Positions 25,972-34,737 of a stretch of 64,000 nt of DNA are shown here, one piece after another. Source of the stretch: Ignavibacteria bacterium (lineage in GTDB: Bacteria > Bacteroidota > Ignavibacteria > Tepidaquicellales > OLB5); assembly GCA_017303675.1 (NCBI GenBank), contig JAFLBX010000002.1, positions 1,083,642 through 1,147,641 of the forward strand. Reading direction: 5' to 3'. Every line of letters begins with the position of its first letter. Positions within the stretch are counted from its first letter, which is position 1. The position numbers and the translations under genes were made by a program. The notes under the pieces are model-generated. The model made no database searches. It saw nothing but the letters and a program-made list of their open reading frames with translations, and was not told the DNA's origin.

Positions 25972-26559
25972 TTACTTTTTCTCTTTTTCGTCCGTTTCAA
26001 GATCTGTTACAAAAGAGAACCTGGTATTTTTGGTTTCCTTAAGTATTTCCATCAGGTCCTGTACGGCACCAATATCGGCTTCTTTATCGCCTTTCACTAC
26101 AATTCTGAGATCTTTACCTACATTACTTTTAGATGACAGGCGGAAATCGATCAATAGTTTCTTGAACTTTTCCCTGTCATTAAAAGCTATGATAGGCCGT
26201 TTCATCTGGCCTTTATCATTCAGGTTGGCGGGATTATTCCAGCCGGGCTGAGTAGAGCTATCAGGGTGAAAAGCAGCCAGTCCGATAGGATCGCCGAGAA
26301 CGTCTTCTCTTACATTGATGTTATCAACATCGGCAAAAATATCACCGAAGCGGTTGATAACCAGTGTCATAACGTTCCTTTCAGGCAGCTTTGTTGTATC
26401 ATTGCCTGAATTCGGAAGCTTAACCTGTATATCTTCAGCAAGCTCAGCTTTGAACTGGGCTGTTAGAATGAAGAATGTCAATATAAGCATGATCACGTCA
26501 ACATACGGCGTCATATCTATGGCCTGGGCCGGTCTTCTGCGTTTTTTGACTGCTGGCAT
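25972..26559 (-). CDS. ExbD/TolR biopolymer transport protein (first copy)
   Basis: 195 residues. A short basic N-terminus is followed by a membrane helix (about 14-36) with DMTPYVDVIMLILTFFILT, including the conserved Asp, and a periplasmic domain longer than usual with an insertion rich in Asn/Pro (about 85-125). It is the second gene of the exbB-exbD-exbD set, 68 bases after the TolQ/ExbB gene. It probably energises outer-membrane uptake by TonB receptors such as the one at 39584. No tonB gene is in the window. Confidence 0.93.
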   Translation of the reverse strand: MPAVKKRRRPAQAIDMTPYVDVIMLILTFFILTAQFKAELAEDIQVKLPNSGNDTTKLPERNVMTLVINRFGDIFADVDNINVREDVLGDPIGLAAFHPDSSTQPGWNNPANLNDKGQMKRPIIAFNDREKFKKLLIDFRLSSKSNVGKDLRIVVKGDKEADIGAVQDLMEILKETKNTRFSFVTDLETDEKEKK

Positions 26560-26627
26560 ATTTTTTACTTTCTTATAATCTTAAACTAATTTTTTTAAGT
26601 AAATGGTTTCTTTAATTAAAAAATGCC

Positions 26628-27404
26628 TTATTTGGATTTTACAGTCAAAATCTGCATAATATTGTAAGTAGCTTCATCAATCATATATGTGAAGTTGCTT
26701 ACGCGTGTTGAAAAGTAATTATAACCAATAATAGCAACAATAGCTCCGAAGATACCGAAAGCGGTATTGATAAGCGCTTCAGAGATACCTGTTGAAAGCT
26801 CAGTAGCGTTAGGTGTACCTGCAGTAGCAAGCGCCTGGAATGAACGAATCATACCAAGTACTGTACCGAAAAGACCTACTAACACTGAAATTGAAGCGAT
26901 GGTTGAGAGCGCAACTAAATTTCTTTCTAAAAGAGGAACTTCAAGCATCATAGCTTCTTCGATAGCGCGCTGAACTTCAGCCATTTTCTTTTCGCCGTCA
27001 ATGGGGTCATTTTTAACCACATTGTAGCGCTCCAGTGCAAGCCGCAGCACATTGGCCAGCGAGCCCTTCTGCTTATTGCACTCGGCAATAGCTCCATCTA
27101 TATCATTATCCATAACAAGTGTCTGGACTTTTTTAACGAACGGTTCAATGGGTCCTCTGCCTTTAGCTTTGCCTAAAGAGAGCTGTCTTTCAATAATAAA
27201 AGTTATAACCATGATACTGATGGTCATAAGCGCTATAACAACGGGTCCGCCTTTGTAGATCTGGCCGAAAACATTGATAGGTGTTCCTGCAACTGTATCT
27301 CCGCCTTTGAAATTATTCGGGCTTCCGAATACAAACTGAAATACTGCAAAAGATACAACCAGTGCAACTACAAGGACGATAGTGATAAAAACGGATTGTT
27401 TCAT
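26628..27404 (-). CDS. MotA/TolQ/ExbB proton channel family protein
   Basis: 258 residues with four hydrophobic segments (about 4-25, 52-73, 163-190 and 205-232). The third and fourth contain the TolQ/ExbB core: STIASISVLVGLFGTVLGMI and ALINTAFGIFGAIVAIIGYN. It forms the pentameric proton channel around ExbD dimers in the inner membrane. The usual ExbB has three helices; the extra N-terminal one is common in Bacteroidota. It is the first gene of the set with two ExbD genes downstream; the STAS gene lies 54 bases upstream. Confidence 0.93.
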   Translation of the reverse strand: MKQSVFITIVLVVALVVSFAVFQFVFGSPNNFKGGDTVAGTPINVFGQIYKGGPVVIALMTISIMVITFIIERQLSLGKAKGRGPIEPFVKKVQTLVMDNDIDGAIAECNKQKGSLANVLRLALERYNVVKNDPIDGEKKMAEVQRAIEEAMMLEVPLLERNLVALSTIASISVLVGLFGTVLGMIRSFQALATAGTPNATELSTGISEALINTAFGIFGAIVAIIGYNYFSTRVSNFTYMIDEATYNIMQILTVKSK

Positions 27405-27458
27405 AGTTAAGTTATTCCTCCAATAGATTATTGAGTTTCTTTTTCTTAGTATTTATAT

Positions 27459-27812
27459 TTAATCTGAAAATGACGCAACAGCTTCCATTTCTGACGGGTA
27501 GGTATCAAAAATCAAACTGAGCTTAGTTATAACAAATAAATTTTCTAAATTTTTATTAAGCTGGCAAAGCTTAACTTTTCCTTCTCTTTTTGTGTAATTT
27601 GCGTGCGCAGAAATAAGGACACCTAATGCAGAACTGTTTAAATACGAGACCTCACCCAGATCAATTACCAGTTTTGTATTGCCTTCATCTGAGAGCTTTT
27701 TAATAGTGTTTTGCAGTTCATCTGTTTCATCACCGCCAACAAAATTACCTTTTAGCTTCAAAACCTGAATTTTCCCATCCTGTAAAGATGACTCTTTAAT
27801 GTGTGAACTCAT
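27459..27812 (-). CDS. STAS-domain anti-sigma factor antagonist
   Basis: 117 residues, a single STAS domain. The phosphoacceptor loop reads DLGEVSYLNSSALGVL, with S60 at the position of the Ser that anti-sigma kinases phosphorylate in SpoIIAA/RsbV (the usual D before it is N59). It probably takes part in a partner-switching cascade with a serine kinase (not in the window) and a PP2C phosphatase such as the SpoIIE protein at 46298. It has its own promoter match (27855-27862, minus strand), so it is not simply part of the adk transcript. Confidence 0.88.
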   Translation of the reverse strand: MSSHIKESSLQDGKIQVLKLKGNFVGGDETDELQNTIKKLSDEGNTKLVIDLGEVSYLNSSALGVLISAHANYTKREGKVKLCQLNKNLENLFVITKLSLIFDTYPSEMEAVASFSD

Positions 27813-27854
27813 ATTGTATTATAGTAGATATTATAAATTTGGATTGTCTAATGG

Positions 27855-27862
27855 CAAAGATA
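27855..27862 (-). promoter_or_regulatory. -7 element candidate for the STAS/exbBD transcript
   Basis: TATCTTTG on the minus strand, with TTGC 19 bases upstream (27882-27885), fits the -33/-7 pattern. Confidence 0.5.
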
Positions 27863-27973
27863 AACTGATTTTTTATTATTTGCAATCAAATATTGATGTT
27901 TTTTAACTAATATTAAAGAGCAAATTAACTGCACCGTTAACTAAAAAAGCTAATTAAAAAATTTACCGAAAGG

Positions 27974-28522
27974 TTATTTCAGCACTTCCAGGATCTTATT
28001 ATTTATTTCACTGATACTGCCTATTCCGTATATATCAAAAACAGCGGATTTTGAGCTATAATGCTCTCTAACCGGAGCGGTTTGCTCTTTATATACTTTA
28101 AGCCTGTTTTTAATGGTTTCTTCAGTATCATCTTTCCTTCCCCTGCCAAGCATTCTTCTCACAAGCTCTTCATCATCAAGGGTTATGTTGATAACCCTGG
28201 CTGCTGAATACCCAAGGGATTCCATTATCTTATCTAACTCCTTAGCCTGCTCAATTGTTCTTGGAAAGCCATCCAGGATAAATCCATTTTTCGCATCATC
28301 GGCTGAAATTGCATCTTTGATAATGCCGACCATTATTTCATCAGAGACTAAATTCCCGGAATCCATTACTTCCTTAGCTTTTAGACCCAGTGGTGTTCCA
28401 TCTGTGACAGCTTTACGCAGAATTTCTCCTGTAGATAAATGCTTCAAACCCATCTTTTCGGCAATAAGGATCGATTGAGTCCCTTTCCCCGCGCCCGGGG
28501 GACCTAGTATTATCAAATACAT
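27974..28522 (-). CDS. adk: Adenylate kinase (short-LID form)
   Basis: 182 residues. The P-loop GPPGAGKGT (7-15), the AMP-binding STGEILR and LDGFPRTIEQA are present, and the LID region is short (GRGRKDDTEETI), as in cytosolic-type short adenylate kinases; no zinc cysteines. It interconverts ATP, ADP and AMP. The length is slightly below the usual 185-190 residues. A TAAATTTG promoter match lies 44 bases upstream (28566-28573, minus). Confidence 0.96.
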   Translation of the reverse strand: MYLIILGPPGAGKGTQSILIAEKMGLKHLSTGEILRKAVTDGTPLGLKAKEVMDSGNLVSDEIMVGIIKDAISADDAKNGFILDGFPRTIEQAKELDKIMESLGYSAARVINITLDDEELVRRMLGRGRKDDTEETIKNRLKVYKEQTAPVREHYSSKSAVFDIYGIGSISEINNKILEVLK

Positions 28523-28565
28523 ATAATTAAACAGTAACTTACTTATTTATTGTTAGGAATTAAAC

Positions 28566-28573
28566 CAAATTTA
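28566..28573 (-). promoter_or_regulatory. -7 element candidate for adk
   Basis: TAAATTTG on the minus strand matches TAnnTTTG and would give a leader of about 40 bases. Confidence 0.4.
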
Positions 28574-28725
28574 GTTAAAAAATTATTAAAAGAAACTGTT
28601 TAAAAATTAAGTTTTTAATTTTGGACTTTTAAATTCAGGAATTTTTAAATAAGGAAATTCATTTATCAAATTAAGATAAGTAACAGGTTTAATTTTCACG
28701 AGTTTTTAGGCGTGAGCAAAAAGAA

Positions 28726-28733
28726 TATCTTTG
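28726..28733 (+). promoter_or_regulatory. -7 element candidate for the cytochrome lipoprotein gene
   Basis: TATCTTTG matches TAnnTTTG; a TTTTT run lies about 18 bases upstream. It predicts a leader of about 65 bases before 28804. Confidence 0.45.
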
Positions 28734-28803
28734 CATTGAATATTACTAACTCATTAACTAAATTAAGCGATTATTTTATAACAATATATACAGGAATCAC
28801 TCA

Positions 28804-29388
28804 ATGAAAATGAAAACAAAATTTTTTACCTTCATCGTACTTGCTTCATTTGTAAGCGGAGCTTTCTTTTTCCAGTCATGCGGGAAAAAAGATGAGACTA
28901 CTACTACGCAGGATACAAATAAAACCCAGCAGCAGACTATCACTCAGCAGCAAACCCAGCAGCAGACACAGCAGCAGGATGTGAAAAAGGATTCTGTAAA
29001 AACCGATGATAAGAAAAAAGAGGAAGATAAGAAAAAGGAAGAGGATAAGAAGAAAGAAGAAGAGAAAAAGAAGGAAGAAGATAAGAAGAAAGAAGAAGAA
29101 AAGAAAAAGGAACAGACATCTGTGAATACGATGGATTTTGCACCAATTTGGTCAAAAAAATGTGCCAAATGTCATGGGTTAAACGGAAAAGGAAAACTCG
29201 AAGGTGTTCCAGATCTGACATTACCACTCACAGTTGATAAAAGCAATAGCAAAATTGTAGAAATAATAACAAACGGCAAAAAAGGAAAAACCGATGATGA
29301 TGAAGATATGCCTTCATTCAAAGGGAAACTTACACCTGAGGAAATTGAAGCTGCCGCAAAGTATGTAAAAAAACTTGGAGGATACTAA
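28804..29388 (+). CDS. Cytochrome c lipoprotein with long charged linker
   Basis: 194 residues. The N-terminus is a lipoprotein signal with Cys26 in FQSC. Then comes a Gln/Thr-rich stretch (about 33-58) and an almost pure Lys/Glu/Asp segment of imperfect KKKEED repeats (about 63-103), followed by a small cytochrome c domain. Heme attachment is C120-A-K-C123-H124, and M169 in DMPSFKGKL is the likely axial ligand. It is an electron carrier tethered to the membrane by a flexible linker that would let the heme domain reach across the periplasm. The repeated linker probably varies in length between strains. The partner oxidase or reductase is not in the window. Confidence 0.9.
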   Translation: MKMKTKFFTFIVLASFVSGAFFFQSCGKKDETTTTQDTNKTQQQTITQQQTQQQTQQQDVKKDSVKTDDKKKEEDKKKEEDKKKEEEKKKEEDKKKEEEKKKEQTSVNTMDFAPIWSKKCAKCHGLNGKGKLEGVPDLTLPLTVDKSNSKIVEIITNGKKGKTDDDEDMPSFKGKLTPEEIEAAAKYVKKLGGY

Positions 29389-29497
29389 GATACACTTGAA
29401 CATTTCTATTGCGGTTTATTAAGTATTGAATTAAATTAATGAAAATAATACAAGCAGAAATTACAAAGAAAAAATATCTGCGGGGAGAAAACAACAA

Positions 29498-30175
29498 ATG
29501 ATGACAAACGAGCAGCTCACAAAAGAATTAGACAGGATACTTGAAGAAAAAAGTATCTTAAAACATCCGTTCTACCAGAAATGGAATGAAGGCAAGCTTA
29601 CAATCGGCGAACTTCAGGAATATGCTAAGCAATATTACCATTTCGTAAAGCATTTCCCGATGTTCGTAAGCTCAGTTCACTCAAACTGCATGGATACAGA
29701 AATCCGCAAAATGCTGGTTGAAAACATTGCAGATGAAGACGGCTATAAAACAGGCATAAGCGATCATCCCACTTTATGGATGAATTTCGCTAATTCACTT
29801 GGCGTAAGCGAAGAAGAAGCTGAAAATGTTGAAGTGGTTGATGAAGTAAATAGATCAATAAAAGGATTCTATGAGCTTTGCAGAAATGAAGATTACAGGG
29901 TCGGACTCGCAGCTTTATTCGGCTACGAAAAACAGATCCCTGAAGTATCACAGGTTAAAATTGACGGCTTAAAGAAATTCTATAACATAGATAGTGAAAA
30001 AGCTTTGGAGTTCTTCGCAGTTCACCACGAAGCTGATATATATCACAGCAAAGCAGAGCTTGATGCTATTATAGCAAGCTGCAAAACTGAGGAAGATCAG
30101 AACAAGGTATTAGACGCTGCTGAAAGATCAGCCGGCTTATACTGGCAGATGCTTGACGGGGTTTATGTAAATTAA
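29498..30175 (+). CDS. CADD/PqqC-like heme-oxygenase-fold oxygenase (possible pABA synthase)
   Basis: 225 residues, all-helical TenA/PqqC superfamily. Recognisable features are HPFYQKW (23-29), YAKQYYHFVKHFPMFVS, NIADEDG followed by HPTLW, and a C-terminal HHEADIYHSKAE with the His/Asp/His metal ligands. This pattern fits CADD, the Chlamydia metal-dependent oxygenase that makes 4-aminobenzoate for folate from one of its own tyrosines; Y26 sits where the sacrificed Tyr would be expected. Related PqqC-like proteins have other roles, so the substrate is inference. A GGGGAG ribosome site precedes the double ATG. A 20-codon open frame (29439-29501) overlaps the start by four bases. Confidence 0.8.
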   Translation: MMTNEQLTKELDRILEEKSILKHPFYQKWNEGKLTIGELQEYAKQYYHFVKHFPMFVSSVHSNCMDTEIRKMLVENIADEDGYKTGISDHPTLWMNFANSLGVSEEEAENVEVVDEVNRSIKGFYELCRNEDYRVGLAALFGYEKQIPEVSQVKIDGLKKFYNIDSEKALEFFAVHHEADIYHSKAELDAIIASCKTEEDQNKVLDAAERSAGLYWQMLDGVYVN

Positions 30176-30221
30176 TGACCCCACCCAAACCATTCCCGAA
30201 AGGGAGGGAATTTGTTTTTGT

Positions 30222-30251
30222 AGAGACGACCAAATGGTCGTCTCTTTTTTT
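30222..30251 (+). terminator. Intrinsic terminator, palindromic
   Basis: AGAGACGACC (30222-30231) pairs with GGTCGTCTCT (30236-30245) over AAAT, followed by six T. The sequence resembles the GTAGAGACG dispersed palindromes of related genomes. Confidence 0.88.
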
Positions 30252-30365
30252 ATGTTTTACATGTTATACATTCGACTCCCAAGCCATGGGCGAGCCAGCG
30301 CTCAATACAACATCATATTTCTGCCGACACTGTTTGAATAGCCTTTAAATTAATAAAAATCTGTA

Positions 30366-30373
30366 TATATTTG
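30366..30373 (+). promoter_or_regulatory. -7 element candidate immediately before the DUF2723 gene
   Basis: TATATTTG ends 10 bases before ATG 30384; a start about seven bases later would give a leaderless or nearly leaderless mRNA. Confidence 0.4.
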
Positions 30374-30383
30374 CAGAATATTG

Positions 30384-32504
30384 ATGAAAAAGTTTACTTA
30401 TATATACGGTATAATTGCTGGAATTATAGCCTTTACGGTCTATATTATGACACTTGCACCGACAGTTTGGTTTATTGATAGCGGCGAGCTAGCTGCCGTT
30501 GCTACTACACTTGGTATAGCACACCCAACAGGTTACCCGTTATTTACTATCGTTGGTCACATATTCACACTGCTGCCAATAGGCTCGAGTGAAATATACA
30601 GGCTCAATTTAATGAGCGCGTTTTTCTGTTCACTTGGGGTATTTATGTTTTACATACTTGTTAAATTCCTGATGCAAAACGGCAGTATACCCGAAGATAA
30701 ACCGGCTTCAAAGCAGCCTAAAAATAAAAGCGCTAAATCACCTGCAGCAGCAGTAAAAGAAAAAGTTTCTTCAATCCCTGAAATTATAGTATATACTGTA
30801 GCCGGATTTTCAGCGCTTGTGCTTGCTTTCAGCAAGACATACTGGAATTCAGCAAACTCTGTTGAAGTTTACCCGCTGCATGTTTTTTTCCTGGTAACAT
30901 TAATGCTTGTATTCCTTAAAGCTGTACTGAACACAAAGCGAGGCTCAAATGAAGGAACATTCATTCAGCAGAATAAATACTATTTGATCTTTTCTTTTTT
31001 ACTCGGACTTTCATTCACAAATCATTTAACAACAATTCTTTTAGCTCCTGCCTGCCTCACACTGTTTTTCTATACAAATGTATATGATAAACAAAGGCTC
31101 TATAAACTGCTCGCATTCATGGCAGTTTGTTTTATTGTTGGATTTTCGGTTTACCTTTACCTGCCTATACGAGCGAACATGAACCCGACATTCATATGGG
31201 GCAACCCGTATAACTTTGAGCGTTTTTACTGGCATGTAACAGGCAAACAGTTCTCGGTTTGGATCTTCAGCGCAAAAGGCTCAATACCCGCCTTTTTACT
31301 CCTCACAGGCACTACGGTGGGTCTGGCAGTATATGGACTTGTAAAACAGAAAACGCTTAATGCAAACCTGCATTTTGTTTTCTTTGTAATTGTATGTGTA
31401 CTTGGTTACCTGCTGATATCAGGCTCCGCGGAAATTGTAAGTACACAATTTAAAAAGTTTTCGGCTTCACTTTGGGGTGAATTCGGTTCAGGGCTTGTAC
31501 TTCTTTCGATCCTGGGAATTTACTTCCTATCAAGGTTCAACACACGTATATATTACTTTACATTCCTGACATTTTTCGGCTGCCTGTTTTATTCAATAAA
31601 CTATGATATCAATGATATATATTCATACTTCCTGTTAGCATACATTACACTTGCTGTATGGATGGGTTTCGGAGCTGTTTTCATTTACACAAAGCTTGCT
31701 GTGATGCTTAAAACAAATGCACAGCGTCTGGCCTTCGGCCTGGTGATAATATTCGCTTCCTTTATAGCCATTAACACAAATTACGCAGGCAACGATGAAA
31801 GCAAAAATTACTATATCGAAGAGTTCACAATGAATGTTTTTAAAAATGCTGAACCAAACAGCATAGTAATTTCATCGCAATGGGATTTCTGGGTATCGGC
31901 AAGCTGGTATTACCAGTTCGTAAAAAAGATCAGACCTGACCTTGTAATTATAGATAAAGAGCTGCTTCGCAGAAGCTGGTACTTTAAGTACCTTGAAAAC
32001 AATTACCCTGAAGTTTACAATAATTCACGCGCAGAAATCGAAAGATTTTTGCCTGAGCTGTATAAATTTGAGCATGATATTCCCTACGATACACGTAATA
32101 TAATGCGGCTGTTCGAAGAAATGATGACCAGCTTTGTTAAAAATAATCCGAACAGAAGAAGCTACATTACATGGGAAATAGAACAGAATAAAAATGAGCC
32201 TTTCGCACAGGATTATTTACGCCTTCCTGACGGGCTGCTTTTCAGATTAGTTCCTAAAAATGAATTTGTAAACAATACTGTAAAGGATTACAGTATTTAT
32301 GATTTCAAATTCTCCCCTGCCCCGCCTAAAGATTATTATTATGAAACACTGATGCGTTCTTATGCAATGATGCTTTCAGCATCTGCTTCATACCTGCTGA
32401 GTATCGGCAGAAATGAAGATGCTAAAAAATATATAGAAACTGCATTGAAGGCATTCCCTAATTTCCCCCATGCCCTTGAACTAAAAAAGAAATATAATTT
32501 ATAA
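30384..32504 (+). CDS. DUF2723 family membrane glycosyltransferase-like protein
   Basis: 706 residues from ATG 30384 (a TTG one codon earlier is possible). The N-terminus carries the DUF2723 signature LAPTVWFIDSGELAAVATTL followed by GIAHPTGYPLF, with the D-x-G-E acid pair typical of the GT-C/protein O-mannosyltransferase fold. About ten or more membrane helices occupy residues 5-465, then a soluble domain of about 230 residues ends with a TPR-like helical pair. Expected role is lipid-linked sugar transfer to proteins or envelope glycans, but no member of the family is biochemically defined as far as I know. It is followed after 10 bases by the Omp85 gene, suggesting co-transcription. Confidence 0.85.
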   Translation: MKKFTYIYGIIAGIIAFTVYIMTLAPTVWFIDSGELAAVATTLGIAHPTGYPLFTIVGHIFTLLPIGSSEIYRLNLMSAFFCSLGVFMFYILVKFLMQNGSIPEDKPASKQPKNKSAKSPAAAVKEKVSSIPEIIVYTVAGFSALVLAFSKTYWNSANSVEVYPLHVFFLVTLMLVFLKAVLNTKRGSNEGTFIQQNKYYLIFSFLLGLSFTNHLTTILLAPACLTLFFYTNVYDKQRLYKLLAFMAVCFIVGFSVYLYLPIRANMNPTFIWGNPYNFERFYWHVTGKQFSVWIFSAKGSIPAFLLLTGTTVGLAVYGLVKQKTLNANLHFVFFVIVCVLGYLLISGSAEIVSTQFKKFSASLWGEFGSGLVLLSILGIYFLSRFNTRIYYFTFLTFFGCLFYSINYDINDIYSYFLLAYITLAVWMGFGAVFIYTKLAVMLKTNAQRLAFGLVIIFASFIAINTNYAGNDESKNYYIEEFTMNVFKNAEPNSIVISSQWDFWVSASWYYQFVKKIRPDLVIIDKELLRRSWYFKYLENNYPEVYNNSRAEIERFLPELYKFEHDIPYDTRNIMRLFEEMMTSFVKNNPNRRSYITWEIEQNKNEPFAQDYLRLPDGLLFRLVPKNEFVNNTVKDYSIYDFKFSPAPPKDYYYETLMRSYAMMLSASASYLLSIGRNEDAKKYIETALKAFPNFPHALELKKKYNL

Positions 32505-32514
32505 TAGGATTAAT

Positions 32515-33951
32515 TTGAAATATCTATTTTTATTAATACTCATTTCCCCTTTCATCTTATTTGCGCAAAATAACATTGACCCGTATAACCAAGAGCTTAA
32601 TGATTCGCTGAAGCAGCAGTTTGAAAAAAGCGCGCTGACGGTTGATTCACTTAACCTGAAAGTGAACAGCATTATTATCACCGGCAACAAAACTACAAAG
32701 GATGATATCATTACCCGTGAGATGAGCCTTAAAAAGGGCAGCAAGTTCACGCTGGAAAAATATTCCGAAGACCTGCTGAACATATATAACCTGGCTTTAT
32801 TCACAAAGGTAGATATTATACCTGTTCCAATGGGAGAAAAAGAAATTGCTCTGAATGTAGATGTAAAAGAAAGGTGGTATATTCTGCCCCTGCCTAATGC
32901 AGGAATCGAGGAAGGTGAATGGAAGAAAATATGGCTAAGCTTAAATTTAAGATGGGATAATTTCAGGGGAAGGAATGAAAGGGTTAATGCAGGGTTCAGG
33001 GTTTTTTATAATCCGTCCGTTAACCTTGGCTACTACGTACCATGGATAGGCGAAAAGCTGCACCTTTTTATGGGAATAAACGGCGCCTGGCAGCGCCAAA
33101 GAAACCGCAGCCTTTCAGCAGTGGGAAGAGAAAGCGGTTCAAATACTATAGCATATAATGACAGCAACTATGAAAATATTCAATATAAAGCTGAATTAGT
33201 CCTAGGCAGGTATTTTGGCAAGAATTTTTCAGTATTCACAGAATTCAAGTTCAATCATCTGCGCGTTACTAAATTCGCACCAGGAAGAACTGTATCAGAT
33301 GACGGAGTTGACAGGTATATAACACTTGGTGCCGGAATTGGATGGGACAGCAGGGATATAAATGAATATGCAACAAAAGGTTTGCTGCTAAGCACAAAAT
33401 TTGAAAGGTTCGGGTTTATTGATGAAGAAGTAAATTTTGGAAGGTATTCACTGGAAAGCCAGAGCTTCATTCCCGTTCACTTTTCAAAAAATTATTATAT
33501 TACTATGGCTTCAAGACTATATACCAGTCTTGCTGTTGGCGCAGATATTCCGGTATACAACCATGAATATCTTGGATACAGCGAAGATTACGTTCGCGGA
33601 TGGAAAGGTAAAGCCTATGAAGGTGATAATGTATTTACAATTTATAATGAAGTAAGGATACCGATAATTAAGCCAAGATATATCCGTGGTAAGGATATGA
33701 TGATAGTTAAGGATATCCCGATTGTAAAAAATCTTGATATACGGCACGGGCTTTATTTTACTTTGATTTACGATATCGGCACGGTGTGGTATAAGGATGA
33801 AAAAATATCATCAAAACGGTTTTACAACGGGGCAGGAATAGGGTTAAATGTTATTGCTCCTTTTGGTTATGTATTAAGGGCTGACTGGGTTTTCAGACTT
33901 GGAAAGCCTACAGTAGGCCAGGTTGGGTTCAGCTTATCAGCTAAATTTTAA
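32515..33951 (+). CDS. Short Omp85-family protein with one POTRA domain
   Basis: 478 residues from TTG 32515, preceded by a TAGGATT ribosome site. A signal peptide (1-18, ending LFAQ) is followed by one POTRA-like domain (about 48-122: VNSIIITGNKTTKDDIITRE) and then a beta-barrel with V360-R-G-W363 as the L6 signature. It ends in LSAKF. A single-POTRA Omp85 protein is unlike BamA and closer to small assembly or secretion members. Its job is unknown; it could insert a specific surface protein. The rsmE ATG lies one base after its stop codon. Confidence 0.85.
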   Translation: MKYLFLLILISPFILFAQNNIDPYNQELNDSLKQQFEKSALTVDSLNLKVNSIIITGNKTTKDDIITREMSLKKGSKFTLEKYSEDLLNIYNLALFTKVDIIPVPMGEKEIALNVDVKERWYILPLPNAGIEEGEWKKIWLSLNLRWDNFRGRNERVNAGFRVFYNPSVNLGYYVPWIGEKLHLFMGINGAWQRQRNRSLSAVGRESGSNTIAYNDSNYENIQYKAELVLGRYFGKNFSVFTEFKFNHLRVTKFAPGRTVSDDGVDRYITLGAGIGWDSRDINEYATKGLLLSTKFERFGFIDEEVNFGRYSLESQSFIPVHFSKNYYITMASRLYTSLAVGADIPVYNHEYLGYSEDYVRGWKGKAYEGDNVFTIYNEVRIPIIKPRYIRGKDMMIVKDIPIVKNLDIRHGLYFTLIYDIGTVWYKDEKISSKRFYNGAGIGLNVIAPFGYVLRADWVFRLGKPTVGQVGFSLSAKF

Positions 33952-33952
33952 A

Positions 33953-34660
33953 ATGGAATATTACTATACATCTAAGCAGTATATATCACAAAGCTCATTA
34001 ACCATTGTTGATGATGAAGCAAAACATCTTGCTCGCGTTCTGCGTAAACAATCCGGTGAAGAAATTTTTGTGACTGATGGCTGCGGAATGGTATATAAAT
34101 GTAATATTGGCGCAATAGCAAAGAACATTATTGAATGCAGCATAAAAGAAAGCTTCAGTTTTATTAATGAGCCAAAAACCAAGATTAATCTTTACCAGGG
34201 ATTGATAAAAAATCCCGACAGGCTGGAGTTTTCAATTGAAAAATCAGTTGAGCTTGGAGTAAATTCATTTCATACAGTAATAACTGAAAACACTATAAAC
34301 AAAACCACAGATAAAACCGAAAGATGGCAGGCTATTGCTCTTTCTGCAATGAAGCAGTCACAGCGCTGCATTTTGCCTATAGTGTATTCACCGGTTAATT
34401 TTTCCGAATCTGTAAATAATTCCAATGCCGGTTTAAGGCTGATTGCAGATGAAAAAGAAATACACAGCAGGATAAAGTTAGAGGATATACCCGATGGCTT
34501 GACTTCAATTGATCTGTTCATAGGTCCGGAAGGCGGTTTTACGAAAGAAGAAACAGAGCTTGCAGTTTCAAAAGGATTTAAAGTTCTGGATCTTGGGAAG
34601 CGAAAATACCGCAGTGAAACTGCTTCGGTTTATACAATTTCGAACCTTATTAAGTATTAA
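33953..34660 (+). CDS. rsmE: 16S rRNA (uracil(1498)-N(3))-methyltransferase
   Basis: 235 residues from ATG 33953, two bases past the previous stop. SPOUT-fold SAM methyltransferase: N-terminal PUA-like domain (HLARVLRKQSGEEIFVTDG), a linker with KNPDRLEFSIEKSVELGV, and the C-terminal knot with FIGPEGGFTKEE and LGKRKYRSETA, the SAM-binding motifs. It methylates U1498 in the decoding centre of 16S rRNA. Tight coupling to the Omp85 gene is positional only; no functional tie is evident. Confidence 0.95.
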   Translation: MEYYYTSKQYISQSSLTIVDDEAKHLARVLRKQSGEEIFVTDGCGMVYKCNIGAIAKNIIECSIKESFSFINEPKTKINLYQGLIKNPDRLEFSIEKSVELGVNSFHTVITENTINKTTDKTERWQAIALSAMKQSQRCILPIVYSPVNFSESVNNSNAGLRLIADEKEIHSRIKLEDIPDGLTSIDLFIGPEGGFTKEETELAVSKGFKVLDLGKRKYRSETASVYTISNLIKY

Positions 34661-34737
34661 CTTCTAAACTACACACAGTTTTTCGTTGAAAGTTGTTCCC
34701 TTTTTTAAATATATTCGTAATAAAATTTTTAAAAATT

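Noticed and set aside
28940-29227. Minus-strand frames rich in Ser, Phe and Leu opposite the cytochrome lipoprotein
   Set aside because: They are shadows of the Lys/Glu repeat linker on the other strand.
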